Positions 7,575 to 13,515 of a stretch of 24,267 nt of DNA are shown here, piece by piece. This DNA is from Candidatus Bathyarchaeota archaeon (lineage in GTDB: Archaea; Asgardarchaeota; Lokiarchaeia; Sigyniarchaeales; Sigyniarchaeaceae). The stretch covers positions 1 to 24,267 of the forward strand of contig WJJB01000470.1 of assembly GCA_014729935.1 (NCBI GenBank), read 5' to 3'. Every line of letters begins with the position of its first letter. The stretch's first letter is position 1. Both the position numbers and the translations under genes were made by a program. A model generated the notes under the pieces. The model was not told where the DNA came from, ran no database searches, and saw only the letters and a list, made by a program, of their open reading frames with translations.

Positions 7575-8462
7575 TCAGCCCTCGGTGCTGGTATCCATGT
7601 TTCCTTCATCAGCATGGGCATCCTTTTCATTCACCTTGCTTCCTTCGTCATCACCTGCACCTTCCAATTCAACGAGAGTTGCCGTGTCAAACAGGTAATC
7701 GAAGTAGTAATTTGCCACCGAACCAAATGCCTGGTGATCTGATTGCATGCCGAAATAAGACGTGATGCCGAATATCCTGGCTTTCAAGATGATGATCGCA
7801 TCCCGCTTGTCCACCGCAAATCCCGTGCCGAATATTTGGTCCCGCTCTCGGACCTCACCGAGGTCAAGGAGTTCTTCCAGTAATTCATCATGCTTCCCCT
7901 CCTCGCGCACGGTTTCCTCCACGAGGATCTTGATGGTCACGCTCCCCGTTACCTGCTTTTCCTTGATGATATCGAGCAAGTCATGGGACGCGAGATCTTC
8001 CAAGTCGGCGAGAGCCATCATGATGGATTCTGATGCACTTTCCAGCAACGAGCTCGCCTTCCTGAATACCTGGTCCTTGCCACGGTACACGATCAACGGC
8101 ACCTGCACGGGGGCATCAATGTTCTTCAAGAAGATGTCATTCAACTGCGAGACGATCACCTTCGAATGCTCGTCGAAATCATCGATGAGTTTTTTCCTAG
8201 CTAGCATCAATGCCTCGTCAGGGGGGTTTGCAACAAACACGCTAGGACGTTCTGAATCATCCCTTTGCACGAACCCCTTGTCGAGTAATAACGAGAGAAT
8301 GTTGTAAATCCTGCTGTATGGAACATTGGACGCATCACTTAATTCCTTTGCATTCATCCGTCCTTCCTGTACGAGTGTCAGGTAGAGACTGATCTCGTAC
8401 TGGGTGAGATCGATTGCCTCGAGCGCGCGCTTAACCTTGTCCGGTATCTTCTGGTTTGACAT
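7575..8462 (-). CDS. TrmB-family transcriptional regulator
   Basis: This 295-residue protein has an N-terminal winged helix (residues about 12-85: LTQYEISLYLTLVQEG, N-A-K-E-L-S-D-A-S-N-V-P-Y-S-R-I-Y-N, then a wing ending S-V-F-V-A-N-P-P). A short helical linker follows, then a TrmB-type effector domain from about residue 120 to 265, including V-Y-R-G-K-D-Q-V, 'T-I-K-I-L-V-E' and a D-x-R-D-A-I-I-I-L strand. TrmB proteins bind DNA and respond to ligands, often sugars; the ligand here cannot be inferred. The last 30 residues are an acidic, Gly/Asp/Glu-rich tail not typical of the family. The gene is monocistronic, with a strong TATA box upstream and AGGTG as ribosome binding site. Confidence 0.9.
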   Translation of the reverse strand: MSNQKIPDKVKRALEAIDLTQYEISLYLTLVQEGRMNAKELSDASNVPYSRIYNILSLLLDKGFVQRDDSERPSVFVANPPDEALMLARKKLIDDFDEHSKVIVSQLNDIFLKNIDAPVQVPLIVYRGKDQVFRKASSLLESASESIMMALADLEDLASHDLLDIIKEKQVTGSVTIKILVEETVREEGKHDELLEELLDLGEVRERDQIFGTGFAVDKRDAIIILKARIFGITSYFGMQSDHQAFGSVANYYFDYLFDTATLVELEGAGDDEGSKVNEKDAHADEGNMDTSTEG

Positions 8463-8513
8463 TGGCTACACCTGTCGCACGGGGGATGCTCGTAAGTTCT
8501 CTAAAGGAACGAT

Positions 8514-8525
8514 GCTTATAAAAAG
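8514..8525 (-). promoter_or_regulatory. TATA box upstream of the TrmB-family gene (near-symmetric)
   Basis: On the minus strand the sequence is CTTTTTATAAGC, about 55 bases before the start codon and giving initiation near 8490. On the plus strand the same bases read GCTTATAAAAAG, also an acceptable TATA box, so this element could fire in both directions. Confidence 0.65.
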
Positions 8526-8590
8526 ACACCACGTCCCCACCGTGTTTATTCGCCGGCAGGCAGGATCATAATAACCATCACCTATCCCTC

Positions 8591-8634
8591 CCGCGATAAC
8601 CGCGGTTCGCCACGGGGCGTGATTTCATGCCCCG
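8591..8634. other. Two adjacent GC-rich inverted repeats
   Basis: CCGCG at 8591-8595 pairs with CGCGG at 8601-8605 around a five-base loop. Bases 8613-8621 pair with 8626-8634 (nine base pairs, one G-U) around the loop ATTT. They lie between the TrmB promoter and the end of tRNA-Tyr, where no gene is visible. Confidence 0.6.
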
Positions 8635-8711
8635 GATCTAACGAATTGCCAGGCACGGGGAGAACACATTTCGAGAAGCCATCATTCACATGCACGCGTG
8701 CTCGCAGGATG

Positions 8712-8725
8712 AAATAATGAAAAAA
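8712..8725 (-). terminator. Oligo-T terminator of tRNA-Tyr
   Basis: Six bases past the tRNA discriminator, the minus strand reads T6 (plus-strand A6 at 8720-8725) and then CATTATTTC. This is the T-rich type of terminator expected for an archaeal tRNA gene. Confidence 0.6.
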
Positions 8726-8747
8726 TGAAGTCCCACCTCCCGGAATT

Positions 8748-8778
8748 CCACGCCGGTCGGCAATGCGAACCGCGGTTT
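8748..8778 (-). other. tRNA-Tyr intron 2 (31 nt, within the T-loop)
   Basis: It lies between C56 of the T-loop and the final AATT+CCGGG. Both ends carry AA, so the exact splice point (56/57, 57/58 or 58/59) is ambiguous by two bases, but every choice gives the same mature T-loop TTCAATT. Without removal the T-stem would have two mismatches and the acceptor stem would be detached. Confidence 0.85.
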
Positions 8779-8797
8779 GAACCGGGGACATCTCGGT

Positions 8798-8850
8798 TAC
8801 AGCGGCTGGCGCGGGGTCACTGGCAGGTGCCTTGCCCGCGCGGGTTTTCC
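8798..8850 (-). other. tRNA-Tyr intron 1 (53 nt, position 37/38)
   Basis: It separates G37 from A38. Inside it, GCGCGGG and CCCCGCGC can form a strong helix. CAGCCG near its 3' end is complementary to exon CGGCTG (positions 29-34). Boundaries were set by exon pairing rather than a perfect bulge-helix-bulge. Confidence 0.85.
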
Positions 8851-8910
8851 CTACAGCCGAGCGCTCTAGCCAGTCTGAACTAAGGTGGGATAGGAAGGAA
8901 AGGTATCGAT

Positions 8911-8920
8911 CATTTTTATC
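8911..8920 (-). promoter_or_regulatory. TATA box of tRNA-Tyr
   Basis: GATAAAAATG on the minus strand, centred about 27 bases upstream of tRNA position 1, is the usual archaeal distance. Confidence 0.6.
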
Positions 8921-9359
8921 TGTTTTGCGAAAGAACACCACTTCACCTTCAAGGGTGGGATTAGTTTCGCCGTTCAGGAATTCCGCGGTCCCGCGCGTCT
9001 TTAATGGCTGCTCGTGCACGTCATCGTGATGAAACGCGCGTGGCTCTTCCAGCTGGAAGCGATCAAGGCACCCGGCCCCGTGCATCTAGTCACGGAACAT
9101 TTCCTAGTGCATGCGATGAGAGCTGGTGATCAACCCGGCTTGCGAGCACGTGCAAGTCCCACCATGAAGGAATCAAAACCTTGCACGCGTGGATGAAGCC
9201 TTGATGGAATGGTGGATTGAGAATGGCAAGAACCGGGAGACACCAGAACCACGCGTGGGTGCGAATTCACGGGTACATTTTCCTGCATAATCCAACATGC
9301 CCGGGGGCAAATGGTGCATGCGCGGCAGGTTCTTGTATCGCGATTCTCGACAGAGATGC
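8921..9359. other. Stretch without a convincing gene
   Basis: Open frames exist on both strands, but their translations are Arg/His/Pro-rich, lack domain character and have no ribosome binding sites. GGCGAAA near 8971 and TTTCGC near 8927 on the minus strand could form a hairpin followed by ACA, which is too weak to call an H/ACA RNA. The function, if any, is unknown. Confidence 0.4.
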
Positions 9360-9629
9360 ATGGATCCAGCATCACCGGGACAACGTAGCAAGCATGATCG
9401 TGCCGCGCGAGCCATCAACCACCCCATCAGGAAACGCATGCTAGAGGTCATTCTTGACAAGCCAGTTGACAAGGAATCCTTGATCACGCAATTGATAGAC
9501 GAAGGTGTCCTGCCAGACGCATCACATTTCAAGTACCATGCGTCCATGCTTTTAAATGCCGAATGCATGGAGCTGCGGGACGGGGAATACCATGTAACGA
9601 AAGCAGGCGAAGCCGTCCGGTACACGTGA
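9360..9629 (+). CDS. Small winged-helix DNA-binding protein (ArsR-like)
   Basis: From ATG 9360 this is an 89-residue protein. A-R-A-I-N-H-P-I-R-K-R-M-L-E-V-I is the typical first helix of ArsR-type winged-helix proteins. A helix-turn-helix follows (V-D-K-E-S-L-I-T-Q-L-I-D-E-G, then S-H-F-K-Y-H-A-S-M-L), with a wing G-E-Y-H-V-T-K-A-G-E-A. It is probably a DNA-binding regulator; no metal- or ligand-binding residues are evident. The frame stays open to 9297, but ATG 9360 keeps the whole fold and removes an Arg/Cys-rich extension that does not look coding. No strong ribosome binding site precedes it, so the start is uncertain. The DUF1801 gene follows after 32 bases. Confidence 0.62.
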   Translation: MDPASPGQRSKHDRAARAINHPIRKRMLEVILDKPVDKESLITQLIDEGVLPDASHFKYHASMLLNAECMELRDGEYHVTKAGEAVRYT

Positions 9630-9661
9630 TAGCATGACAAGGAAAAGGTGACATAAAATAC

Positions 9662-10078
9662 ATGGTTGCCAACAAGACGGGACCCACCTCCCACCCAGTG
9701 GAAGGCTTCTTGAAGAACATTGAAGAGGATCAAAAGCGAGAAGACACCCGTGCTATCGTGACACTGATGAAAGAAATCACCGGTCAACCACCCGTGATGT
9801 GGGGCGATAGCATTATTGGCTTTGGAAGCTACCATTACAAGTACAAGACAGGAAGGGAGGGTGATTTCTTCAAGCTAGGCGTCGCTCCCCGGAAGCGTGA
9901 TATATCCATTCACATGCCCGCAGGATTCAAGGGGCTGGAAGGCTTGCTTGACCAGCTCGGCCCACATTCCACGGGAGTGTCATGCTTATACGTGAAACAC
10001 CTGTCGGCAATAGACATGGCTGTCTTGCGCCAAGTGCTCGAGGCGGGCTTGGACATGGTGAACGAAACATGGGGATAG
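9662..10078 (+). CDS. DUF1801 domain protein
   Basis: The 138-residue product matches DUF1801 (YdhG-like) proteins in order. P-V-E-G-F-L is at the N-terminus, L-M-K-E-I-T-G-Q-P-P-V-M-W-G-D-S-I-I-G-F is followed by GSYHYKYKTGREGDFF, then APRKRDISIHM, and S-C-L-Y-V-K-H-L-S near the C-terminus. The length equals that of typical single-domain members. The family shares the YdhG/YjbR-type fold and has no established enzymatic function. AGGTGA about 12 bases before ATG 9662 supports the start. Such genes are common in bacteria and some archaea and often spread laterally, but composition here looks like the neighbours. Confidence 0.85.
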   Translation: MVANKTGPTSHPVEGFLKNIEEDQKREDTRAIVTLMKEITGQPPVMWGDSIIGFGSYHYKYKTGREGDFFKLGVAPRKRDISIHMPAGFKGLEGLLDQLGPHSTGVSCLYVKHLSAIDMAVLRQVLEAGLDMVNETWG

Positions 10079-10254
10079 ATGGAATTAGGGCACTCGCGGC
10101 AAGTGGCACCAAACGCACCCGGATGCCTTGAATGCCTTAGCGAAGTTCAAAAATGCACGTGCATTGACATGCATGAAGGAACCCACGGCAGGTGCTCTAT
10201 CATTGCAAGAATCAACTAGTGACAAATGTGCCCTCACCAAGTGCAATATCTGGT

Positions 10255-10276
10255 CCCTTGATGATTCCATCAGGGG
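10255..10276 (+). promoter_or_regulatory. Hairpin covering the ribosome binding site of the 126-residue gene
   Basis: CCCTTGATG (10255-10263) and CATCAGGGG (10268-10276) form nine base pairs, one of them G-U, around the loop ATTC. The right arm contains the AGGGG ribosome binding site for ATG 10284, so folding would hide it. This could restrict translation, but function is inferred only. Confidence 0.5.
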
Positions 10277-10283
10277 TGCCACG

Positions 10284-10664
10284 ATGCCACTGCCTGGCGG
10301 CGTGTTACCGGTAGACGCAGGGGCTTACCAATACGTGCTAGGGATATTCGCACCAGCAAGGGAATTCTTCAAGGTGACTTCATATTACCTGGAGGAACCC
10401 ATCGTTACCAAGGTGATTCTCGTGTTCACGGATCTATCGCCAAGGAGAGTAAAGGATGCGACCAAGATCATTTCTGAGGAGCATGCGGATATCACCGTTA
10501 TCCACATGTCTGGATTTTGCAGGCAATCGGACAAGTTCTTGTACGAGTTTTATGCCAAGGGGGACAAGAAATCGTACTTGGAGGGACTGCTCGAAAATAT
10601 AGGCGCTCGGGGTTTTGAATTCGAGTACAAGGTTCAAAAAATCATGCTTGATAACAATTTCTAA
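10284..10664 (+). CDS. Unrecognised 126-residue protein
   Basis: I do not recognise this family. The product is small and mixed alpha/beta. It has a central strand V-T-K-V-I-L-V-F-T-D-L, a helix with R-R-V-K-D-A-T-K-I-I-S-E-E-H, a strand D-I-T-V-I-H-M, a motif G-F-C-R-Q-S-D, and a C-terminal helix-strand pair ending K-I-M-L-D-N-N-F. That is a ferredoxin-like or ACT-like alternation, with no catalytic signature, signal peptide or membrane span. ATG 10284 was chosen because AGGGGTG lies six bases upstream. The open frame back to 10128 has low coding character. The 205 bases before it contain the hairpin at 10255-10276 but no clear TATA box. Confidence 0.65.
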   Translation: MPLPGGVLPVDAGAYQYVLGIFAPAREFFKVTSYYLEEPIVTKVILVFTDLSPRRVKDATKIISEEHADITVIHMSGFCRQSDKFLYEFYAKGDKKSYLEGLLENIGARGFEFEYKVQKIMLDNNF

Positions 10665-10680
10665 AATTCTTTCCCCTTGT

Positions 10681-11175
10681 TTACCCGTCGGGCTTGAAAT
10701 GCTTCGCGTGGAGCACCATGTAGTACGCGTTTTCACCATCCCTATAATAGCTTTCCAAGGTTTTCTTTATCTTGAAATTCAATCTCTTGTACATGGTGAT
10801 GGCTTTCTCGTTGGAAATGCGCACTTCGAGCACGAAGATATCAACGCTATATGTCCTGACCCGTTTCAAACCTTCGATCAAGAGTTGCTTCCCGATCTTC
10901 TTTCCCTGGTATCCCTTCAAGACGGCAATGCTTACCAAGTGTCCTTTCTTCACGAACTTGATACCTGGCTCCATGCCACGTTCCACCCGGAACATGATGT
11001 ACCCGATTATCTTCTGCTTGGCTAGATCTTCAGCAATTAGGAAGCTTTCTGGAAATCGCTCGAGGATGCTCTCGTAAAAAAACTGCGGGTAATTTTCCGG
11101 GAGCGTGAGCTCGTTCACATGCATAACTGCCTTGAGCTCGTCTCGCGTGCATCTTCTTATTGCTATTCCATCCAT
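10681..11175 (-). CDS. GNAT N-terminal acetyltransferase (Ard1/RimI type)
   Basis: This 164-residue protein has archaeal Ard1/NatA-type features. N-E-L-T-L-P-E-N-Y-P is followed by F-F-Y-E, F-L-I-A-E-D, 'I-I-G-Y-I-M-F-R-V-E', the acetyl-CoA pyrophosphate loop Q-G-K-K-I-G after a beta strand L-V-S-I-A-V, and L-E-V-R-I-S-N-E-K-A-I-T-M-Y-K-R-L-N-F. These enzymes acetylate protein N-termini co-translationally, and the archaeal form has broad specificity. ATG 11175 is preceded by GGAGTAGGA on its own strand. Its promoter appears shared with the divergent AK6 gene, in the AT-rich 150-base gap. Confidence 0.9.
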   Translation of the reverse strand: MDGIAIRRCTRDELKAVMHVNELTLPENYPQFFYESILERFPESFLIAEDLAKQKIIGYIMFRVERGMEPGIKFVKKGHLVSIAVLKGYQGKKIGKQLLIEGLKRVRTYSVDIFVLEVRISNEKAITMYKRLNFKIKKTLESYYRDGENAYYMVLHAKHFKPDG

Positions 11176-11256
11176 GTCTCGTTCCTACTCCAACCAACAA
11201 CTAACCGAGGGTTTAGTCACGTGTTGAATTCTGAAAGAAATCTTGCTTAACCAATG

Positions 11257-11295
11257 TTTTAAAATATTGACCACACGAAATTTAAACTATATTTT
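11257..11295. promoter_or_regulatory. Divergent promoter between the acetyltransferase and AK6 genes
   Basis: This is the most AT-rich stretch in the gap. TTTTAAAATATT at 11257-11268 can serve the minus-strand acetyltransferase with a leader of about 55 bases. ATTTAAAC (about 11279-11286) and CTATATTTT (11287-11295) can serve the plus-strand AK6 gene, placing its transcription start a few bases before ATG 11325. Confidence 0.55.
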
Positions 11296-11324
11296 GATTT
11301 CTCGGGTATCGTGGTGTGTCATTC

Positions 11325-11924
11325 ATGAAGATCGTGGTGATTTCGGGCGTTCCCGGCACGGGAAAGACGACGCTGGCGAATCTTCTATCATCCAAGCTGG
11401 ACGGAATGGTCATATCACTGGGGGAGTTCGTGAGAGAACGGGATTTAGGCGAGGAGTGGGATGCAGATCGCCAAACCCTCATCGTGGATGAAGGACGTGC
11501 AAGGAATGCACTCATGAAAGAAATCGAGAGATTGGCGAGTGATATAACAGGTTGGCTCATCATCGAGGGATTGTTTTGCGATGTCGTGGCAGATGCCGCC
11601 GATTTCGCCATCGTGCTGAGATTGCATCCCCGTGAATTGCGCAGGCGGTTGCGAGAGCGGGGATACGGAACGGCAAAGGTGCAAGAGAACGTGCAGGCGG
11701 AGATCCTCGGCACCTGCACCTTTCACATGAGGGAAGCCATTGGCACCGGGTTCATGGATATCGACACCACCAATCTTGATCCAAGCGAGATAGTGGAGAT
11801 CATCCTTGCAGTGCTTGAAGGGAGAACCAGCTCGGGACGACATGCTCCCGGCAAGGTGAACTGGTTGCAGGACCCGGGGATCGATCCGTTGGCACATTTC
11901 GGGACGGGTGGAAGCGGGGCTTGA
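11325..11924 (+). CDS. AK6/Fap7-like adenylate kinase-ATPase (ribosome assembly)
   Basis: The 199-residue product begins MKIVVISGVPGTGKTT, with a P-loop GVPGTGKT (residues 8-15). It then shows E-E-W-D-A-D-R-Q-T-L-I-V-D-E, W-L-I-I-E-G-L, V-L-R-L-H-P-R-E-L-R-R-R-L-R-E-R-G-Y and K-V-Q-E-N-V-Q-A-E-I-L. These are diagnostic of AK6/Fap7, a broad-specificity adenylate kinase/ATPase that in eukaryotes and archaea acts with uS11 in small-subunit assembly. The last 35 residues contain W-L-Q-D-P-G-I-D-P-L as in archaeal homologues. ATG 11325 was preferred to the GTG at 11316 because it starts exactly at the first strand, and the nearest TATA box predicts an almost leaderless mRNA. Confidence 0.9.
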   Translation: MKIVVISGVPGTGKTTLANLLSSKLDGMVISLGEFVRERDLGEEWDADRQTLIVDEGRARNALMKEIERLASDITGWLIIEGLFCDVVADAADFAIVLRLHPRELRRRLRERGYGTAKVQENVQAEILGTCTFHMREAIGTGFMDIDTTNLDPSEIVEIILAVLEGRTSSGRHAPGKVNWLQDPGIDPLAHFGTGGSGA

Positions 11925-12038
11925 ATCCTTGAAAAATTGGAAAAAGGAAGGGAACGGGGCGAGTGATGCGTGTCGAATGGCTGAAACAGGCTCATCGCCC
12001 GGGAAAAGATGGACACGGGTGGATGCATGGATTCGCAG

Positions 12039-13130
12039 CTAAATCTTCATGCCCTTGACCCACGGCTCCATGATGGCGGAATTGAACATAGAGAGCAGCT
12101 TTTGCTCGTTGGAATAAAGGCCAATGATGGATCCATCGTCCTTTTCCAAGGCAATGATGAGTTCCTCACCATCCCTATTCAAGACCCACCTGTCCTTCTG
12201 GTCAAACTGGGTGAAATTCACACCCTTTGGTTTCAGGTTCATCAAGATATGCTCATCGGTGGGAGGGACATCTGCCGCGATGTTCACGACAATGGTACTC
12301 GGGAAATCTTGGATGGTACCCAATAACGAGATTTCCTCCAAGTTACCCAAGGAGGGGATGCACATGCGGATGGACCGGTGCGTCCGGCCAACCATTTCCT
12401 TGAACTTATCGATCAACTTGTCTCTCGAAGTCAGGAAACCGCTTGCCCCGGTGAGAATGGAACCGAGCTTGGACTCGAGCTCGTTGATGCGTTCATCCTT
12501 TTCCTTGATCTCGTTACTCATTTTCTCCAGTTCCATGGTCGTGCCGAGGACAGAATCGCCGCTATTTCGAAGGCGAACCTTCAAGGCTTCATACTCGCCA
12601 TTTGTCGTTTCTATCTCCTTTTGCAGGTCTTTCTCCTTGAGCTTCAGTTCCTCGTTCCGCTTCTGCAAGTCAATAACTTGATCTTGCAGCTCGGTGATTT
12701 TCGAGACCTGCGCGAGAACCTTCTCGTTCAATTCTTCAAGCTTTTCGTCTTTCTGTCGGATAACCTTGTCCTTTTCTGCAAGCTGCTGATCCTTCTCGGA
12801 AATGGTCTGCTCCTTGTTGGACACGGAATCCTTGAGCTTTTCAGCCTCATCCTCGAATTTCTGGTACTTGGCTTTTAGCTCGTCCAGTTGCGTCATCAAC
12901 GTATCTTTCATTTCCTTGTCCTTGTCAAGGGATACCTTCACGGTCCCGAGCTCGACCATCTTGTCCTTCAACTCCTCGGCAATTTTCTTGTTTTCTTCCT
13001 GCAGCTTCGCGAGTTCTGCCTTTTTCTCATCAATATCTGATTGCGCCTTTTCATGGAGTTTCTTGAACTTGTAATACAAGTCCCTGGTTTCAAGGAGCTC
13101 GTTCAATGACGATGGATCTTTTTTACTCAT
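12039..13130 (-). CDS. Long coiled-coil protein with TrmB/PLD-like C-terminal domain
   Basis: From ATG 13130 the product is 363 residues. Residues about 14-225 are almost wholly heptad-like, Lys/Glu/Leu/Gln-rich coiled coil with few helix breakers. Residues about 235-363 form a globular domain: S-I-R-M-C-I-P-S-L, T-I-V-V-N-I-A-A-D-V-P, K-G-V-N-F-T-Q-F, D-G-E-E-L-I-I-A-L, I-I-G-L-Y-S-N-E. That order resembles the effector domain of TrmB-type regulators and PLD-like folds, but no winged helix precedes it. No HKD motif is seen, so phospholipase activity is unlikely. There is no signal peptide or membrane span. A possible GTG start at 13148 coincides with an AGGTG sequence. ATG 13130 agrees with the TATA box at 13166-13174. 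Function is unknown. Confidence 0.78.
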   Translation of the reverse strand: MSKKDPSSLNELLETRDLYYKFKKLHEKAQSDIDEKKAELAKLQEENKKIAEELKDKMVELGTVKVSLDKDKEMKDTLMTQLDELKAKYQKFEDEAEKLKDSVSNKEQTISEKDQQLAEKDKVIRQKDEKLEELNEKVLAQVSKITELQDQVIDLQKRNEELKLKEKDLQKEIETTNGEYEALKVRLRNSGDSVLGTTMELEKMSNEIKEKDERINELESKLGSILTGASGFLTSRDKLIDKFKEMVGRTHRSIRMCIPSLGNLEEISLLGTIQDFPSTIVVNIAADVPPTDEHILMNLKPKGVNFTQFDQKDRWVLNRDGEELIIALEKDDGSIIGLYSNEQKLLSMFNSAIMEPWVKGMKI

Positions 13131-13165
13131 GATAATCGACTCTGCCACCTAAACGTGGTTTTTCT

Positions 13166-13174
13166 GGTTAAATA
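13166..13174 (-). promoter_or_regulatory. TATA box of the coiled-coil gene
   Basis: TATTTAACC on the minus strand predicts initiation near 13145, about 15 bases before ATG 13130. A second AT-rich run at 13187-13200 is an alternative. Confidence 0.5.
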
Positions 13175-13371
13175 TTCCATGTACAGGTTAAAAACCTTTA
13201 CTGAAGTCGGACGGGAAAACAAAGTTAAATTGTACAAATGACTTATTCCCCCTGCTTGTTGCGAGAGCGTGCAGGCTGGTCGCTCTGGACTCGTGGATCA
13301 GCACTCACGGTGCCACGTGCCCCGGGGACAGGTTCCATGCATGCACCTCATTGAACCACGTGAACCCCCAT

Positions 13372-13482
13372 GGATCCGTAACCTAGCCTGGATTGGGTGC
13401 CGGACTTCTAACGGCTTTCTTGCAGGTGCGGGAAGCCCGAGAAGAGATCCGGATATCGAGGGTTCAAATCCCTCCGGATCCA
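13372..13482 (+). tRNA. tRNA-Arg (TCT) with one intron
   Basis: Acceptor stem GGATCCG (13372-13378) pairs with CGGATCC (13475-13481), with discriminator A73 at 13482. T8 and A9 follow. The D-stem is ACCT/GGGT, and the anticodon stem CCGGA/TCCGG encloses C-T-T-C-T-A-A with anticodon TCT at 13407-13409. The variable loop is ATATC, and the T-stem GAGGG/CCCTC encloses TTCAAAT. Exons are 13372-13410 and 13447-13482, joined after removal of 36 bases to give 75 nt. The anticodon decodes AGA and AGG. CCA is not encoded. No TATA box is seen close by; the nearest AT-rich run is around 13223-13235, so a leader of over 100 bases or a weak promoter is implied. The trm5 start lies 33 bases downstream. Confidence 0.96.
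13411..13446 (+). other. tRNA-Arg intron (36 nt, position 37/38)
   Basis: The exon bases CTTCT (13405-13409) pair with intron AGAAG (13440-13444), and GGCTT (13413-13417) pairs with AAGCC (13433-13437). This gives a bulge-helix-bulge-like substrate for the splicing endonuclease. The boundary is ambiguous by one A without affecting the product. Confidence 0.88.
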
Positions 13483-13515
13483 TTATCGTGCAAGCTTCTT
13501 GCAATGGAGGGAACG

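Larger units (their letters stand above)
8731..8889 (-). tRNA. tRNA-Tyr (GTA) interrupted by two introns
   Basis: The minus strand folds into a complete 75-nt tRNA after removing two insertions. The acceptor stem CCCACCT (8889-8883) pairs with AGGTGGG (8738-8732), with C1-G72 and discriminator A73 as expected for archaeal tRNA-Tyr. T8 and A9 are present, and the D-stem GTTC/GAGC closes. The anticodon stem CTCGG/CCGAG encloses C-T-G-T-A-G-A with anticodon GTA at 8854-8852. The variable loop is ATGTC, and the T-stem CCCGG/CCGGG encloses TTCAATT. Exons are 8851-8889, 8779-8797 and 8731-8747. Intron 1 (8798-8850) is at the canonical 37/38 position; intron 2 (8748-8778) is in the T-loop. CCA is not encoded. 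A TATA box sits 27 bases upstream and an oligo-T run follows. Confidence 0.94.

Noticed and set aside
8924..8972. H/ACA-like hairpin on the minus strand followed by ACA
   Set aside because: The upper stem is only four base pairs and there is no kink-turn, so it does not meet archaeal H/ACA architecture.
8582..9085. Minus-strand 167-codon open frame
   Set aside because: It runs through the tRNA-Tyr gene and its introns, has no ribosome binding site, and its translation has no domain character.
9297..9359. Extended N-terminus for the winged-helix protein
   Set aside because: It adds an Arg/Cys-rich segment before the ArsR-like first helix with no better ribosome binding site.
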